In this document: in pieces, positions 43,103 through 52,235 of the stretch
Numbering within the stretch: the stretch's first letter is position 1
Layout of the letters: every line of letters begins with the position of its first letter
Source: Burkholderiaceae bacterium
GTDB lineage: Bacteria; Pseudomonadota; Gammaproteobacteria; Burkholderiales; Burkholderiaceae_C
Direction of reading: 5' to 3'
Assembly (NCBI GenBank): GCA_019745555.1
Contig: JAIESX010000002.1
Span: forward strand, 1 to 64,000
Length of the DNA: 64,000 nt
Made by a program: the position numbers and the translations under genes
Notes under the pieces: model-generated
Told to the model about the DNA's origin: nothing
Databases searched by the model: none
The model's input: only the letters and a program-made list of their open reading frames with translations

Positions 43103-44422
43103 ATGACGACATTGCAGAACAAGAAAGTCGCCGTGATCGGCGGCGGACCCGCCGGTCTGATGGCGGCCGAGGTGCTGGTCGAGGCCGGCGTGGCCGTGGA
43201 TCTCTTTGACGCCATGCCCTCGGTGGGGCGCAAGTTCCTGCTCGCGGGCAAGGGCGGGCTCAACCTCACGCACGCTGAAGGTGCGGACCGTTTTGCCGAG
43301 CGCTACGGCGCGCGGCGTGCACAGATCGAGGGCCTGCTGCGTGACTTCGGCGCGCACGAGCTGCGAGCCTGGGCCCAGGCCCTGGGCATTGCCACCTTTG
43401 TCGGAACCTCGGGCCGGGTCTTCCCCCAGGACATGAAGGCCGCGCCCCTGCTGCGCGCCTGGCTGCAGCGCCTGCGCCATCCGGAACATGGCGGAAGCGG
43501 GGTGGTCTTCCACATGCGGCATCGCTGGACCGGTTGGGCCGAGGACGGCCGCACGCTGCGTTTCGACACACCGCAGGGGGAGGTCCAGGCGCAGGCCGAC
43601 GCCGTGGTGCTGGCCCTGGGCGGCGGCAGCTGGGCGCGCCTGGGATCGAACGGCGCCTGGGTGCCTCTGCTGGCCGGGCGCGGTGTGGCTGTGGCTCCGC
43701 TGCTGCCGGCCAACTGCGGTTTCGACGTCGCCATGCAGCGCCCGCTGCCGCCTGAGGGACAGGCGCTGCCCGTGCAGGCGGTGTCGGCGCGCGCGGGCTG
43801 GAGCGAGTTCTTCGCCAGCCGCCATGCGGGCCATCCCTTCAAGACCGTGGCAATCTCCTTCACCGACAGCCAGGGGCGCCGCTTCGAGCGCAAGGGGGAG
43901 TTCGTGGCCACCGCCACCGGGGTGGAGGGCAGTCTGATCTATGCGGCGTCCGCCCTGCTGCGCGAGGAGATCATCCGCACCGGCCACGCCACACTGCACG
44001 TGGACCTGCTGCCGGACTGGACGGCCGAGCGTGTGCGTGCCGAGGTGCTGCACCCGCGGGGTTCACGTTCGCTCTCCAGCCACCTCAAGAGCCGGCTCGG
44101 GCTGGACGGCATCAAGAGTGCGGTGCTGCACGAGGTGCTGGGCAAGGAGGGCGTGCATGACAGCGAGATGCTCGCGCGTGCCATCAAGGCCCTGCCTTTG
44201 CACCTCCTCGCTGCGCGTCCGATCGACGAAGCCATCAGCAGCGCGGGCGGGGTACTTTTTGAAGTGCTGAACGACGACCTGATGTGCGAGGCCCTGCCCG
44301 GGGTTTTCTGCGCGGGCGAGATGCTGGATTGGGAGGCGCCGACCGGCGGCTACCTGCTCACGGCCTGTTTTGCCAGCGGCAAGCGGGCAGGCGAGGGTGT
44401 CTTGCGTCGTTTGCAGGCATGA
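43103..44422 (+). CDS. HI0933-family FAD flavoprotein
   Basis: 439-residue NAD(P)/FAD-dependent oxidoreductase-like protein. It begins VAVIGGGPAGLMAAEVLVEAG (Rossmann FAD site). The family-specific PSVGRKFLLAGKGGLNLTHAE, GTSGRVFPQDMKA, VLALGGGSWARLGSNG and the C-terminal GEMLDWEAPTGGYLLTACFASGKRAGEG follow. Biochemical role unestablished in most bacteria. Seven base pairs after addA, probably cotranscribed. Confidence 0.87.
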   Translation: MTTLQNKKVAVIGGGPAGLMAAEVLVEAGVAVDLFDAMPSVGRKFLLAGKGGLNLTHAEGADRFAERYGARRAQIEGLLRDFGAHELRAWAQALGIATFVGTSGRVFPQDMKAAPLLRAWLQRLRHPEHGGSGVVFHMRHRWTGWAEDGRTLRFDTPQGEVQAQADAVVLALGGGSWARLGSNGAWVPLLAGRGVAVAPLLPANCGFDVAMQRPLPPEGQALPVQAVSARAGWSEFFASRHAGHPFKTVAISFTDSQGRRFERKGEFVATATGVEGSLIYAASALLREEIIRTGHATLHVDLLPDWTAERVRAEVLHPRGSRSLSSHLKSRLGLDGIKSAVLHEVLGKEGVHDSEMLARAIKALPLHLLAARPIDEAISSAGGVLFEVLNDDLMCEALPGVFCAGEMLDWEAPTGGYLLTACFASGKRAGEGVLRRLQA

Positions 44423-44451
44423 AAAAAGCCGCTGGCGCGTGCCAGCGGCTT
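44422..44451 (-). terminator. Rho-independent terminator of the SRP RNA gene
   Basis: Perfect 11-bp stem: plus-strand AAGCCGCTGGC (44426-44436) and GCCAGCGGCTT (44441-44451), four-base loop. On the minus strand it is followed by a T tract (44427-44422), so it ends the SRP RNA. It also abuts the stop codon of the flavoprotein gene. Confidence 0.9.
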
Positions 44452-44463
44452 GCTGAATAAGGT

Positions 44464-44557
44464 GACGGACCTGGATCCTGGCACTGACTCCACAGTTAGG
44501 GCTGCTTGGTTCCCCACCTGACCCGGTTGGCCGCTTCACCATGCAGGGAGGCCCGTC
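44464..44557 (-). ncRNA. ffs: Signal recognition particle RNA, small bacterial type (4.5S)
   Basis: On the minus strand the apical domain reads GGTCAGGTGGGGAACCAAGC then AGCC, matching the conserved SRP helix 8 (GGTCAGG...GGAA tetraloop...AAGCAGCC). The 5' end GACGGGCC pairs with the 3' end GGTCCGTC to close the long hairpin, giving about 94 nt. A strong terminator follows. It forms the scaffold for Ffh in membrane protein targeting. Location beside dnaX is common in betaproteobacteria; it diverges from dnaX. Confidence 0.88.
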
Positions 44558-44641
44558 GCTTTGTATTGTAAGGGCTGGGGTCGGAACTTAAAGCCCGCCG
44601 GTCCGGAAAATTGCGGCGATCCACACCGTAGAATCCGGCGC

Positions 44642-46534
44642 ATGTCCTATCTCGTGCTCGCGCGCAAATACCGGCCGAAAAGCTTCACCGAAATGGTGGG
44701 CCAGGAGCACGTGGTGCGGGCCCTGGGCAACGCGCTGCAGACGCAGCGCCTGCACCATGCCTATCTGTTCACCGGCACGCGCGGCGTGGGCAAGACCACG
44801 GTGTCGCGCATCCTAGCCAAGTCGCTCAACTGCGTGGGCCCGGACGGACAGGGCGGCATCACCGACCAGCCTTGTGGCGTCTGCCAGGCCTGCACCGACA
44901 TCGACTCGGGCCGTTTCGTGGACTACACCGAGCTGGACGCGGCCTCCAACCGCGGTGTGGACGAGGTCCAGTCCCTGCTGGAGCAGGCGGTCTACAAGCC
45001 GGTGCAGGGCCGCTTCAAGGTCTTCATGATCGACGAAGTCCACATGCTCTCGAACACGGCCTTCAATGCCATGCTCAAGACGCTGGAGGAGCCGCCCGAG
45101 TACCTCAAGTTCGTGCTGGCCACGACCGACCCGCAGAAGGTGCCCGTGACCGTGCTCTCGCGCTGCCTGCAGTTCAACCTGCGGCCCATGGCGCCCGAGA
45201 CCGTGCTGGAGCATCTCACCCGGGTGCTGGCCGCCGAGAATGTGCCGGCCGAGCCGGGGGCGCTGCGCCTGCTGGCGCGCGCCGCACGCGGATCGATGCG
45301 CGACGCGCTCTCGCTGACCGATCAGGCCATCGCCTTCGGTTCCGGCAACCTCGAAGAGGCCACGGTGCGCCAGATGCTGGGCAGCGTGGACCGCTCCCAT
45401 GTCTATACGCTGATCGATGCGCTGGCGCGCGGCGACGGCAAGACCGTGGTGGAAACCTCCGAGGCCCTGCGCGTCAACGGCCTGAGCGCGGCTTCCACAC
45501 TCGAAGAGATGACCGTGGTGCTGCAGCGCATGGCCGTGCTGCAGGCCGTGCCGGACAGTGCCGACGCCTCCGATCCCGAGGCCGCGGAGACCGCGCGCCT
45601 GGCCGCGCTGCTGCCGGCCGACGAGACCCAGCTGCTCTACAGCCTGTGTCTGCATGGCCGCGGCGAGCTGGGCCTGGCACCCGACGAGTACGCAGCCCTG
45701 ACCATGGTGCTGTTGCGCCTGCTGGCCTTCAAGCCCGGCGCCATGCCCTCGGGCGGTTCGTCGGAAAAAAAAACACTGAAATCGCCTGAGGCCGTCCCAT
45801 CGCGTCCCCAGCCCGTGATGGCAGCTGCGCAGCCCGTGGTCCCTGCGACACGGCCCACACCGCCCTCCGTGCCCGCACCACCTGCTGCCGCTCGTCCTAT
45901 CTCTGCCTCCGCAGCGGCGCCCGTAGCCCGTCCTGCTGGCGTCACGCCGCCGGGCCAGGTGCTGTCCGTGGTGGATGAAGAACATCCTGTGCAGCCCGCC
46001 AGGCCCGTGACGGCCATGCCCACCGCGCAGGTGGTGGCCGTGCCCGTGCGCGTGGCGGCCGAATCGCGTGCCGATGCACCTGCGCCCGGTGCGGTCCAGG
46101 GTACGCCCCTGGTGCCGACGGAAGAGGGCGGCTACTGGCATCAGGTCGTACGTGGCCTGATTGCCAGCGAAGCTATCACGGCGCTGGCGCGCGAACTCGC
46201 CCTGCAGTCGCAGCTGGTGGCGCGCGACGCCGACCAGTGGCTGCTGCGCGTGGAGCGCGAGTCGCTCAACTCCGCCTCCAGCCGTGAGCGTCTGCAGGCC
46301 GCCCTGCAGGCCGCGGGCCATGGCGTGACGCTGGCCGTGGAGATCGGTCGCGTGAGCGACAGTCCGGCCAAGCGCAATGCTGCCATCGCCGAAGAAAAGC
46401 AGCTCGCGGCGGAGAAGCTGATCCACGAAGACCCCTTCGTGCAGGCCATGATGCGGGACTTTGGCGCGAAAATCGTGCCCGGCAGCATCAAGCCCATCGA
46501 ACCCAACGGTTCATCGAACACCCAACCGAAATAG
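44642..46534 (+). CDS. dnaX: DNA polymerase III subunits tau and gamma
   Basis: Clamp-loader ATPase. Walker A GTRGVGKT (residues 45-52), zinc ligands C64, C78, C81 and C84, Walker [10 protein letters not shown] and the SRC sensor region [10 protein letters not shown] are present. Domain III is followed by a Pro/Ala-rich linker (about 380-500) and a tau-specific C-terminal domain ending ...[12 protein letters not shown] 44642 is chosen because the open frame upstream runs through the SRP promoter region. 630 residues for full-length tau; an A9 run at codons 375-378 can yield a 382-residue gamma. ybaB and recR follow. Confidence 0.95.
   Translation: MSYLVLARKYRPKSFTEMVGQEHVVRALGNALQTQRLHHAYLFTGTRGVGKTTVSRILAKSLNCVGPDGQGGITDQPCGVCQACTDIDSGRFVDYTELDAASNRGVDEVQSLLEQAVYKPVQGRFKVFMIDEVHMLSNTAFNAMLKTLEEPPEYLKFVLATTDPQKVPVTVLSRCLQFNLRPMAPETVLEHLTRVLAAENVPAEPGALRLLARAARGSMRDALSLTDQAIAFGSGNLEEATVRQMLGSVDRSHVYTLIDALARGDGKTVVETSEALRVNGLSAASTLEEMTVVLQRMAVLQAVPDSADASDPEAAETARLAALLPADETQLLYSLCLHGRGELGLAPDEYAALTMVLLRLLAFKPGAMPSGGSSEKKTLKSPEAVPSRPQPVMAAAQPVVPATRPTPPSVPAPPAAARPISASAAAPVARPAGVTPPGQVLSVVDEEHPVQPARPVTAMPTAQVVAVPVRVAAESRADAPAPGAVQGTPLVPTEEGGYWHQVVRGLIASEAITALARELALQSQLVARDADQWLLRVERESLNSASSRERLQAALQAAGHGVTLAVEIGRVSDSPAKRNAAIAEEKQLAAEKLIHEDPFVQAMMRDFGAKIVPGSIKPIEPNGSSNTQPK
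45765..45773 (+). other. A9 slippage site in dnaX (putative tau/gamma switch)
   Basis: Nine consecutive A residues within the codons for SEKKT. A -1 shift gives SEKKNTEIA and a stop at 45787-45789, predicting a 382-residue gamma cut just after ATPase domain III. A-run slippage (transcriptional in Thermus, ribosomal at A AAA AAG in E. coli) is the known way dnaX makes gamma. Confidence 0.65.
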
Positions 46535-46545
46535 AAGGAACTCCC

Positions 46546-46878
46546 ATGTTCAACAAAGGACAACTCGCCGGCCTGATGAAGCAGGCCCAGGCCATGCAGG
46601 ACAACCTCAAGAAGGCGCAGGAAGAGCTCGCCTTCATCGAGGTCACGGGTGAGTCAGGCGCAGGCCTGGTCAAGGTGGTCATGACCTGCAAGCACGACGT
46701 CAAGCGCGTGACCATCGATCCCAGCCTGCTGGGTGAGGACAGGGACATGCTGGAAGACCTGGTGGCCGCCGCCTTCAACGCCGCCGTGCGCAAGGCAGAG
46801 GAGACCAGCCAGGAGAAGATGGGAAAACTGACAGCGGGCATGCCGGGACTGCCGGGTGGGATGAAGTTCCCCTTCTAA
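46546..46878 (+). CDS. ybaB: YbaB/EbfC nucleoid-associated protein
   Basis: 110 residues with the family blocks [51 protein letters not shown] and [17 protein letters not shown], and a C-terminal [13 protein letters not shown]. Tweezer-shaped dimeric DNA-binding protein. AAGGA precedes the start; it lies 11 bp after dnaX and before recR, the conserved order. Confidence 0.95.
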   Translation: MFNKGQLAGLMKQAQAMQDNLKKAQEELAFIEVTGESGAGLVKVVMTCKHDVKRVTIDPSLLGEDRDMLEDLVAAAFNAAVRKAEETSQEKMGKLTAGMPGLPGGMKFPF

Positions 46879-47016
46879 GGGCTACTGCGCGGGCGTGATG
46901 CGTCGTTGCGGGGCCCGTCGGGAAATCCTCATGGACCTCAAGTCCATTCCGGTTTCCCGCCACCCGCGCCTCGCCTGACGCCCGCTCGCTACGCCCGAGA
47001 CATTGCTCGCACCCTC

Positions 47017-47607
47017 ATGTCCGACGCTCATACCCTCGATGCGCTGATCCAGGCCCTGCGCCGGCTGCCGGGCGTGGGCGTGAAGTCGGCGTCGCGCATG
47101 GCTTTTCATCTGCTGCAGCACGACCGCGAGGGAGCGCAGCTGTTGTCACGGGCCTTGCAGGAGGCGGCGACCAGCGTGCGCCATTGCACGCGCTGCCACA
47201 CCTTCAGCGAGGCCGAGGTCTGCGGGACCTGCCAGGACCCGGCGCGCGATGCGAGCAAGCTCTGTGTGGTCGAGACGCCGGCGGACCAGATGGCGCTGGA
47301 GCGCACGGGGGCCTACAAGGGCCTGTACTACGTGCTCATGGGCAAGCTCAGCCCGCTCGACGGGATCGGCCCGCGTGACATCGGCATCAAGGGCCTGCTG
47401 GAGCGGGCCAGTGACGGCACGGTGCGCGAGGTCATCCTGGCGACCAACTTCACCGCCGAAGGGGAGACCACGGCACACGTGATCGCCGAAGGCCTCAAGG
47501 CGCGCGGTGTGGCCTTCACCCGGCTGGCGCGCGGCGTGCCCATCGGCAGTGAGCTCGAGTACGTGGACCTGGGCACGATCGCCCACGCCCTGGTGGACCG
47601 GCGCTGA
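47017..47607 (+). CDS. recR: Recombination mediator RecR
   Basis: Helps load RecA at gaps with RecF/RecO. 196 residues: helix-hairpin-helix [20 protein letters not shown], a four-cysteine zinc finger ([16 protein letters not shown]), a Toprim domain ([28 protein letters not shown]) and the C-terminal [25 protein letters not shown] 47017 is chosen because the frame upstream (to 46906) has no homology. Confidence 0.96.
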   Translation: MSDAHTLDALIQALRRLPGVGVKSASRMAFHLLQHDREGAQLLSRALQEAATSVRHCTRCHTFSEAEVCGTCQDPARDASKLCVVETPADQMALERTGAYKGLYYVLMGKLSPLDGIGPRDIGIKGLLERASDGTVREVILATNFTAEGETTAHVIAEGLKARGVAFTRLARGVPIGSELEYVDLGTIAHALVDRR

Positions 47608-47673
47608 AGGATAATCCGGCGCAGTTTTCCAGCCCCGCGACACCTTTCCCTTCCTTCCTTTTCATCCCCCATC

Positions 47674-48087
47674 ATGACGTTTGCCCGCTTCACTCTGGCC
47701 TACTGGTGTGTCTTCATCGCCGCGCTGCTGCCCATGGCCTGCGCCATCCTGGCCAAGTCCGGCATGATGGGCAAGCCGCGCAAGGAGGGGGGCTATGACA
47801 ACGACAATCCGCGTGCCTGGCTGGCCCGCCAGACCGACTGGCGCGCGCGGGCGAACGCTGCGCAGCAGAACAGCTTCGAGGCGCTGCCTTTCTTCATCGG
47901 CGCGGTCATCGTTGCGCACCTGATGGGCGCCCACCAGCTGCGGCTGGACATGCTGGCCTTCCTCTTCGTCTTCCTGCGCCTGATCTACATCATGGCCTAC
48001 GTCTCGGGCATGAGCACGGCACGCTCCGTGATCTGGGCCCTGGGCCTGCTGACCAATATCGCCATCTTTTTCCTCGGCTACCACTGA
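47674..48087 (+). CDS. MAPEG family membrane protein
   Basis: 137 residues with four membrane helices. The MAPEG (membrane-associated eicosanoid/glutathione metabolism) pattern is present: NPRAWLARQTDWRARANAAQQNSFEALPFFIGAVIVAH and RLIYIMAYVSG. Bacterial members are of unknown or glutathione-transferase-like function. The 122 bp after it contain a 7-bp-stem hairpin (GGAAACC/GGTTTCC, 48118-48140) without a T tract. Confidence 0.88.
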   Translation: MTFARFTLAYWCVFIAALLPMACAILAKSGMMGKPRKEGGYDNDNPRAWLARQTDWRARANAAQQNSFEALPFFIGAVIVAHLMGAHQLRLDMLAFLFVFLRLIYIMAYVSGMSTARSVIWALGLLTNIAIFFLGYH

Positions 48088-48209
48088 GCTGCGGCGCGGC
48101 GTGCCGACGGCTTTAGGGGAAACCCGGTCGGGAGGTTTCCTGATGCACAGGTGCCGCCGCCCGGGTAGCCTTGAGGATCAGGAAATGTCATACCGGGGAG
48201 TACAACAAC

Positions 48210-49256
48210 ATGTCCGACCATCGCATCAGCCGACGGCTCTTCACGGCCGGCGCCACACTGGCCGTGGCCAGCCTGGGTGCACCAGCCCTGGCGGCCGACC
48301 CCAGGCCTGAAAAGAGCAAGGTGGCCATCGCTGTCGGTGGCAAGGCCTCCTTCTACTATCTGCCGCTGACCATCGCCGAGCAGCTCGGCTACTTCAAGGC
48401 CGAAGGCCTGGACGTCGAGATCAGCGACTTCGCCGGCGGTGCGCGTGCGCTGCAGGCCGTGGTAGGCGGCTCGGCTGACGTGGTCAGCGGGGCCTACGAG
48501 CACACCATCAATTTGCAGAACAAGGGCCAGATGTTCCAGGCCTTCGTGCTGCAGGGGCGCGCGCCCCAGATCGCGCTGGGGATCTCGAACAAGACCCTGC
48601 CGCACTACAAGACGGTGGCCGATCTCAAGGGCAAGAAGATCGGCGTCACGGCGCCGGGTTCGTCGACCAACATGATGGCCAACCTCGTGCTGGCCCGGGC
48701 CGGCCTCAAGGCCAGTGATGTGAGCTTCATCGGCGTGGGCACCTCGGCGGGGGCGCTCACAGCCCTGCGCTCGGGGCAGATCGACGCCATCTGCAACATC
48801 GACCCGGTCATGACCATGCTGGAGCAGAAGGGCGATGTGCGCGTGGTCTTCGACACCCGCACGCTCAAGGGCACGCGCGAGGTCTTCGGCGGCCCCATGC
48901 CTGCGGGCTGTCTCTACGCGCCGCTGGACTTCGTGCAGAAGAACCCGGCCACGGCCCAGGCCCTGACCCATGCCATGGTGCACGCGCTCAAATGGCTCCA
49001 GACCGCCGGCCCGAGCGACATCATCAAGACCGTGCCCGAGTCCTACCTGCTGGGCGACCGTGGCCTCTACCTGGCGTCCTTCGACAAGGTGCGCGAGGCG
49101 CTGGCCATCGACGGCATGTTCCCCGAAGAGGGTGGGAAGACGGCCTTGCGTGCCCTGGCCAGCTTCGACAGCACGCTCAAGGCCGACCGGATTGACCTGG
49201 GCAAGACCTGGACCAACCAGTTCGCGGCCCGGGCCAAGGCGCGTTTCAAGGCCTGA
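48210..49256 (+). CDS. ABC transporter substrate-binding protein, nitrate/sulfonate/taurine (NMT1/SsuA) type
   Basis: 348 residues. The signal MSDHRISRRLFTAGATLAVA is twin-arginine-like (SRRLF), ending at APALAA. The mature part begins VAIAVGGKASFYYLPLTIAEQLGYFKAEGLDVEI and has GGSADVVSGAYEHTI, LKGKKIGVTAPGSST and RSGQIDAICNIDPVM, the layout of SsuA/TauA/NMT1 receptors for sulfonates, nitrate or pyrimidine precursors. GGGGAG lies nine bases before ATG 48210. The cognate ATPase and permease are downstream, separated by two lipoprotein genes. Confidence 0.85.
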   Translation: MSDHRISRRLFTAGATLAVASLGAPALAADPRPEKSKVAIAVGGKASFYYLPLTIAEQLGYFKAEGLDVEISDFAGGARALQAVVGGSADVVSGAYEHTINLQNKGQMFQAFVLQGRAPQIALGISNKTLPHYKTVADLKGKKIGVTAPGSSTNMMANLVLARAGLKASDVSFIGVGTSAGALTALRSGQIDAICNIDPVMTMLEQKGDVRVVFDTRTLKGTREVFGGPMPAGCLYAPLDFVQKNPATAQALTHAMVHALKWLQTAGPSDIIKTVPESYLLGDRGLYLASFDKVREALAIDGMFPEEGGKTALRALASFDSTLKADRIDLGKTWTNQFAARAKARFKA

Positions 49257-49342
49257 GGGCCGTCGAGTCGCCGTGTGTCGCCGCTGGCGGCAGGCCAGGG
49301 CGCTCAGGCATTTCCAAGAACGTATCGAAACCGGGAGACACC

Positions 49343-49903
49343 ATGATCCATACTCTTTACCGCGGCGGGCTGCTGATCCTCGTCGCCCTGCTCGCTGCCT
49401 GTGGCAGCAGCTCGATCGGCCCTGAACGCGACATCAACGACCCGACCAATTCCCTGGTCTTCGCCTATGTAGACATGAGCGAGGCGCCGACCAAGATCGA
49501 CGGCGCCAGTCTCAAGCCGCAGGGCGAGGAAGGCTACTGGCACATGAACGTGGCCAAGGACGGTCAGCTGCTGAGCCAGCCCTATCTGCCTCCGGGGTCC
49601 TACCAGCTGTCCCAGCTCGATGGCTCGGGCTTCTTCGCGGGCAACAACGTCTACCGTTTCCCGGCCTATGGCCGCAACGAGACCGCCGTGCGTATCCAGA
49701 AGCCCGGCATCTACTTCCTCGGTTCCTACCGCTACGCCAAGGTCAAGACCGGCTTCTTCGAGGGCGGCAAGTTCGCGATCGAGCGCACGAACAAGCCTTC
49801 CGAGCTGGAGCTCCTGCAGCGTCTCGAAAAGGAGGACTGGGTCAAGGGCACACAGTGGGAGGCCCGCATCCGCACCCGCATGGCCGAGCTGAGGAAGAAA
49901 TGA
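49343..49903 (+). CDS. Uncharacterised lipoprotein inside the ABC operon
   Basis: 186 residues with lipoprotein signal MIHTLYRGGLLILVALLAAC (lipobox LAAC). The mature part is beta-rich with YLPPGSYQLSQLDGSGFF and KPGIYFLGSYRYAKVKTGFF, like a small immunoglobulin-like or carboxypeptidase-regulatory fold, then a helical tail (KPSELELLQRLEKEDWVKGTQW). Not recognised. CGGGAGA precedes the start. It overlaps the next lipoprotein gene in ATGA, so they probably act together. Confidence 0.75.
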   Translation: MIHTLYRGGLLILVALLAACGSSSIGPERDINDPTNSLVFAYVDMSEAPTKIDGASLKPQGEEGYWHMNVAKDGQLLSQPYLPPGSYQLSQLDGSGFFAGNNVYRFPAYGRNETAVRIQKPGIYFLGSYRYAKVKTGFFEGGKFAIERTNKPSELELLQRLEKEDWVKGTQWEARIRTRMAELRKK

Positions 49904-50541
49904 TGATCCGGGTGCAACATCGTCTGGCGCCGATGTGCCGCCTGATCTGGGTGGGCATTGCCGCCCTCTTGCTGACGGCTTGCGTGCCGACCAGCCGCAT
50001 CCAGCCTGTTGAGAAACTGGCCGATCTGCCCTCGGGGGAGGTTGTGCTGGTCGGACGGATCGAGCTCGATCCTCCGCTCAAGCCCGGCGAGCAGAAGCTG
50101 AGCCCGCGTTACGCCGAGTACGAGCGCCTGGCCATGGTGATCGTGGGCGAGGACCTGCGCGAGATCGATCGCCCGGCCCTGGGCGATATGAAACAGCGCA
50201 TCAACGCGACCTTCGGTGAGCATTTCTTCGTCAACCACCCGGCCCGGCCCTTCTACATCCTCAAGACCTGGGTGGTGATGCGGGCGGAGATCAAGGTCGT
50301 GTCCCCGAACGCGCGCACGGACGATGGTGTGGCGCCATTGCAGGGTCTGTTCCGCGTCGACGTGAAGCCCGGAGACCAGGCGGTCTACATCGGCACCATC
50401 CGCTACCACCGCGACGAGTTCTTCGGCACCACCCGGGTGGTGGTGCGTGACGACTACGCCAGCGCGAACGCCGAGTTCCAGCGCCGTTTCGGTCGCACCA
50501 TGACCTTGCGCAAGTCGCTGGCCGTCCCGGTGCGGCCCTGA
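49900..50541 (+). CDS. Second uncharacterised lipoprotein inside the ABC operon
   Basis: 213 residues from ATG 49900 (ATG 49903 adjacent). Signal LIWVGIAALLLTAC with lipobox LTAC, then EKLADLPSGEVVLVGRIELDPPL, a long mixed region and FRVDVKPGDQAVYIGTIRYHRDEFFGTTRVVVRDDYASANAEFQRRFG. The 'level/price' phrase VKPGDQAVYIGTIRY resembles the GYF/CYF segments of the upstream lipoprotein, so the two may be distant paralogues. No function recognised. Ends 9 bp before the ATPase gene. Confidence 0.75.
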   Translation: MMIRVQHRLAPMCRLIWVGIAALLLTACVPTSRIQPVEKLADLPSGEVVLVGRIELDPPLKPGEQKLSPRYAEYERLAMVIVGEDLREIDRPALGDMKQRINATFGEHFFVNHPARPFYILKTWVVMRAEIKVVSPNARTDDGVAPLQGLFRVDVKPGDQAVYIGTIRYHRDEFFGTTRVVVRDDYASANAEFQRRFGRTMTLRKSLAVPVRP

Positions 50542-50550
50542 GCCCACGCC

Positions 50551-51372
50551 ATGACGGACCCCGTGGCGCACGCCCTCGAGCTGCTGGGCATCACCTGCAT
50601 CTTCCCCTCATCGCAGGGTGGGACGTCCTACACGGCGGTGGCCGATACCACGCTGCGCGTGGCCGCCGGCGAGTTCGTCTCGGTGGTGGGCCCCACGGGC
50701 TGCGGTAAATCGACGCTGCTCAATGTGGGCGCGGGTCTGCTGGCGCCGAGTGCGGGCGAGGTGCGCGTCTTCGGTGAGCCCTTGCATGGGCTGAACCGGC
50801 GCGCCGGCTACATGTTCCAGGCCGAAGCCCTGCTGCCCTGGCGCAGTGCGCTGGACAATGTGCTGCTGGGCCTGCAATACCGCGGTGTGCCCGAGGCCGA
50901 GGCGCGGGCCCAGGCCGAGGATTGGCTGGCGCGCGTGGGCCTGGCCGGCTTTGGCGACCGCTACCCGCACCAGCTCTCGGGCGGCATGCGCAAGCGCACG
51001 GCCCTGGCCCAGACCCTGGCGCTGGACCCGGACATCATCCTCATGGACGAGCCCTTCAGTGCGCTGGATGTGCAGACGCGCCAGCTGATGGAAAACGAGG
51101 TGCTGGATCTCTGGAGCGCGAAGAAAAAGGCTGTGCTCTTCATCACGCATGATCTCGATGAGGCCATTGCCATGAGTGACCGTGTGGTCGTGCTCTCGGC
51201 CGGTCCGGCCACGCGCCCCATCGGTGAATTCGGCATCGACCTGCCGCGCCCCCGCAATGTGGCCGAAGTACGCAACACACCGCGTTTCGTCGAGCTGCAT
51301 CGTCAGATCTGGGATGTGCTGCGCGAGGAGGTGCTCAAGGGCTACCAGCAGCAGCTGAGGAGGGCGGCATGA
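50551..51372 (+). CDS. ABC transporter ATPase, nitrate/sulfonate (SsuB/TauB) type
   Basis: 273 residues: Walker A GPTGCGKST, Q-loop FQAEALLPWRSALDNVLLGL, signature LSGGMRKRTALAQTLA, Walker B IILMDEPFSALD and the H-loop FITHDLDEAIAMSDR. This set is characteristic of SsuB/TauB/NrtD ATPases. Overlaps the permease gene in ATGA. Confidence 0.9.
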   Translation: MTDPVAHALELLGITCIFPSSQGGTSYTAVADTTLRVAAGEFVSVVGPTGCGKSTLLNVGAGLLAPSAGEVRVFGEPLHGLNRRAGYMFQAEALLPWRSALDNVLLGLQYRGVPEAEARAQAEDWLARVGLAGFGDRYPHQLSGGMRKRTALAQTLALDPDIILMDEPFSALDVQTRQLMENEVLDLWSAKKKAVLFITHDLDEAIAMSDRVVVLSAGPATRPIGEFGIDLPRPRNVAEVRNTPRFVELHRQIWDVLREEVLKGYQQQLRRAA

Positions 51373-52214
51373 CGCTCTGGCAGCTGATCAGGCCACGGGC
51401 CGGCAATCTGCGCTGGTGGCAGCTCGGCGTGCTGCTGGCCTTTCTGGGTCTGTGGCAGCTGGCCTCGCGCGATGCCAAGCTGGCCTTCTTCCTGGGCGAT
51501 CCCGTGCAGGTGGCCGGGCGCATCTGGTCCTGGTTCCTGCCCTGGGCCGTGGCGCCCAATGCCCTGTTTCCCGACGGGCTGAGCGGCAATGCCGATATCT
51601 ACCGCCATCTCGGGACCACCTTGCTGGAGACTTTCCTGGCCTTCGGCATCGGCACCGTGCTGGGTCTGGTCTGCGGGCTCTGGCTGGCGCTCTCGCCCAT
51701 GGCCAGCGCCATCCTCGACCCCTACATCAAGGCGGCGAATGCCATGCCGCGCGTGATCCTCGCGCCGATTTTTGCCATGTGGTTCGGCCTCGGGATCTGG
51801 AGCAAGGTGGCGCTGGCGGTCACGCTGGTCTTCTTCATCGTCTTCTTCAACGTCTACCAGGGTGTGCGCGAGGTCAGCCCGGTGGTGCTGGCGAATGCGC
51901 GCATGCTGGGCGCCAATCAAAGGCAGTTGCTGCGCACCGTCTACCTGCCCAGCGCCACGGCCTGGGTCTTTTCCAGCCTGCATACCTCGGTGGGGCTGGC
52001 CTTTGTCGGGGCGGTGGTGGGCGAGTACCTGGGCTCGGCGCGCGGCGTGGGCTACCTGATCCTGCAGGCCGAGGGAACCTTCGACGTGAACACCGTCTTC
52101 GCGGGCATCGTGGTGCTGACGGCCTTTGCGCTGCTGCTCGACGGCCTGGTCGGGCGTATCGAGCGGCGCCTCATGAAGTGGCAGCCGCGCGCGGGCGAGA
52201 CCGAGAAGCTCTGA
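51369..52214 (+). CDS. ABC transporter permease, nitrate/sulfonate (SsuC/TauC) type
   Basis: 281 residues with about six membrane segments. The EAA-type loop ANARMLGANQRQLLRTVYLPSATAWVFSSLHTSVGLAF and the preceding IKAANAMPRVILAPIFAMWFGLGIWSKV are typical of the SsuC/TauC family. Last gene of the transporter operon; its stop is 22 bp from the convergent mltD stop. Confidence 0.9.
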   Translation: MTLWQLIRPRAGNLRWWQLGVLLAFLGLWQLASRDAKLAFFLGDPVQVAGRIWSWFLPWAVAPNALFPDGLSGNADIYRHLGTTLLETFLAFGIGTVLGLVCGLWLALSPMASAILDPYIKAANAMPRVILAPIFAMWFGLGIWSKVALAVTLVFFIVFFNVYQGVREVSPVVLANARMLGANQRQLLRTVYLPSATAWVFSSLHTSVGLAFVGAVVGEYLGSARGVGYLILQAEGTFDVNTVFAGIVVLTAFALLLDGLVGRIERRLMKWQPRAGETEKL

Positions 52215-52235
52215 GCGCTGCCAGTCGGCACGGCC

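Noticed and set aside
44561-44641. DnaX start upstream of 44642
   Set aside because: The added residues cover the SRP RNA promoter side and do not resemble DnaX.
48118-48140. Hairpin GGAAACC/GGTTTCC after the MAPEG gene as a terminator
   Set aside because: No T tract on either strand; kept only as a remark.
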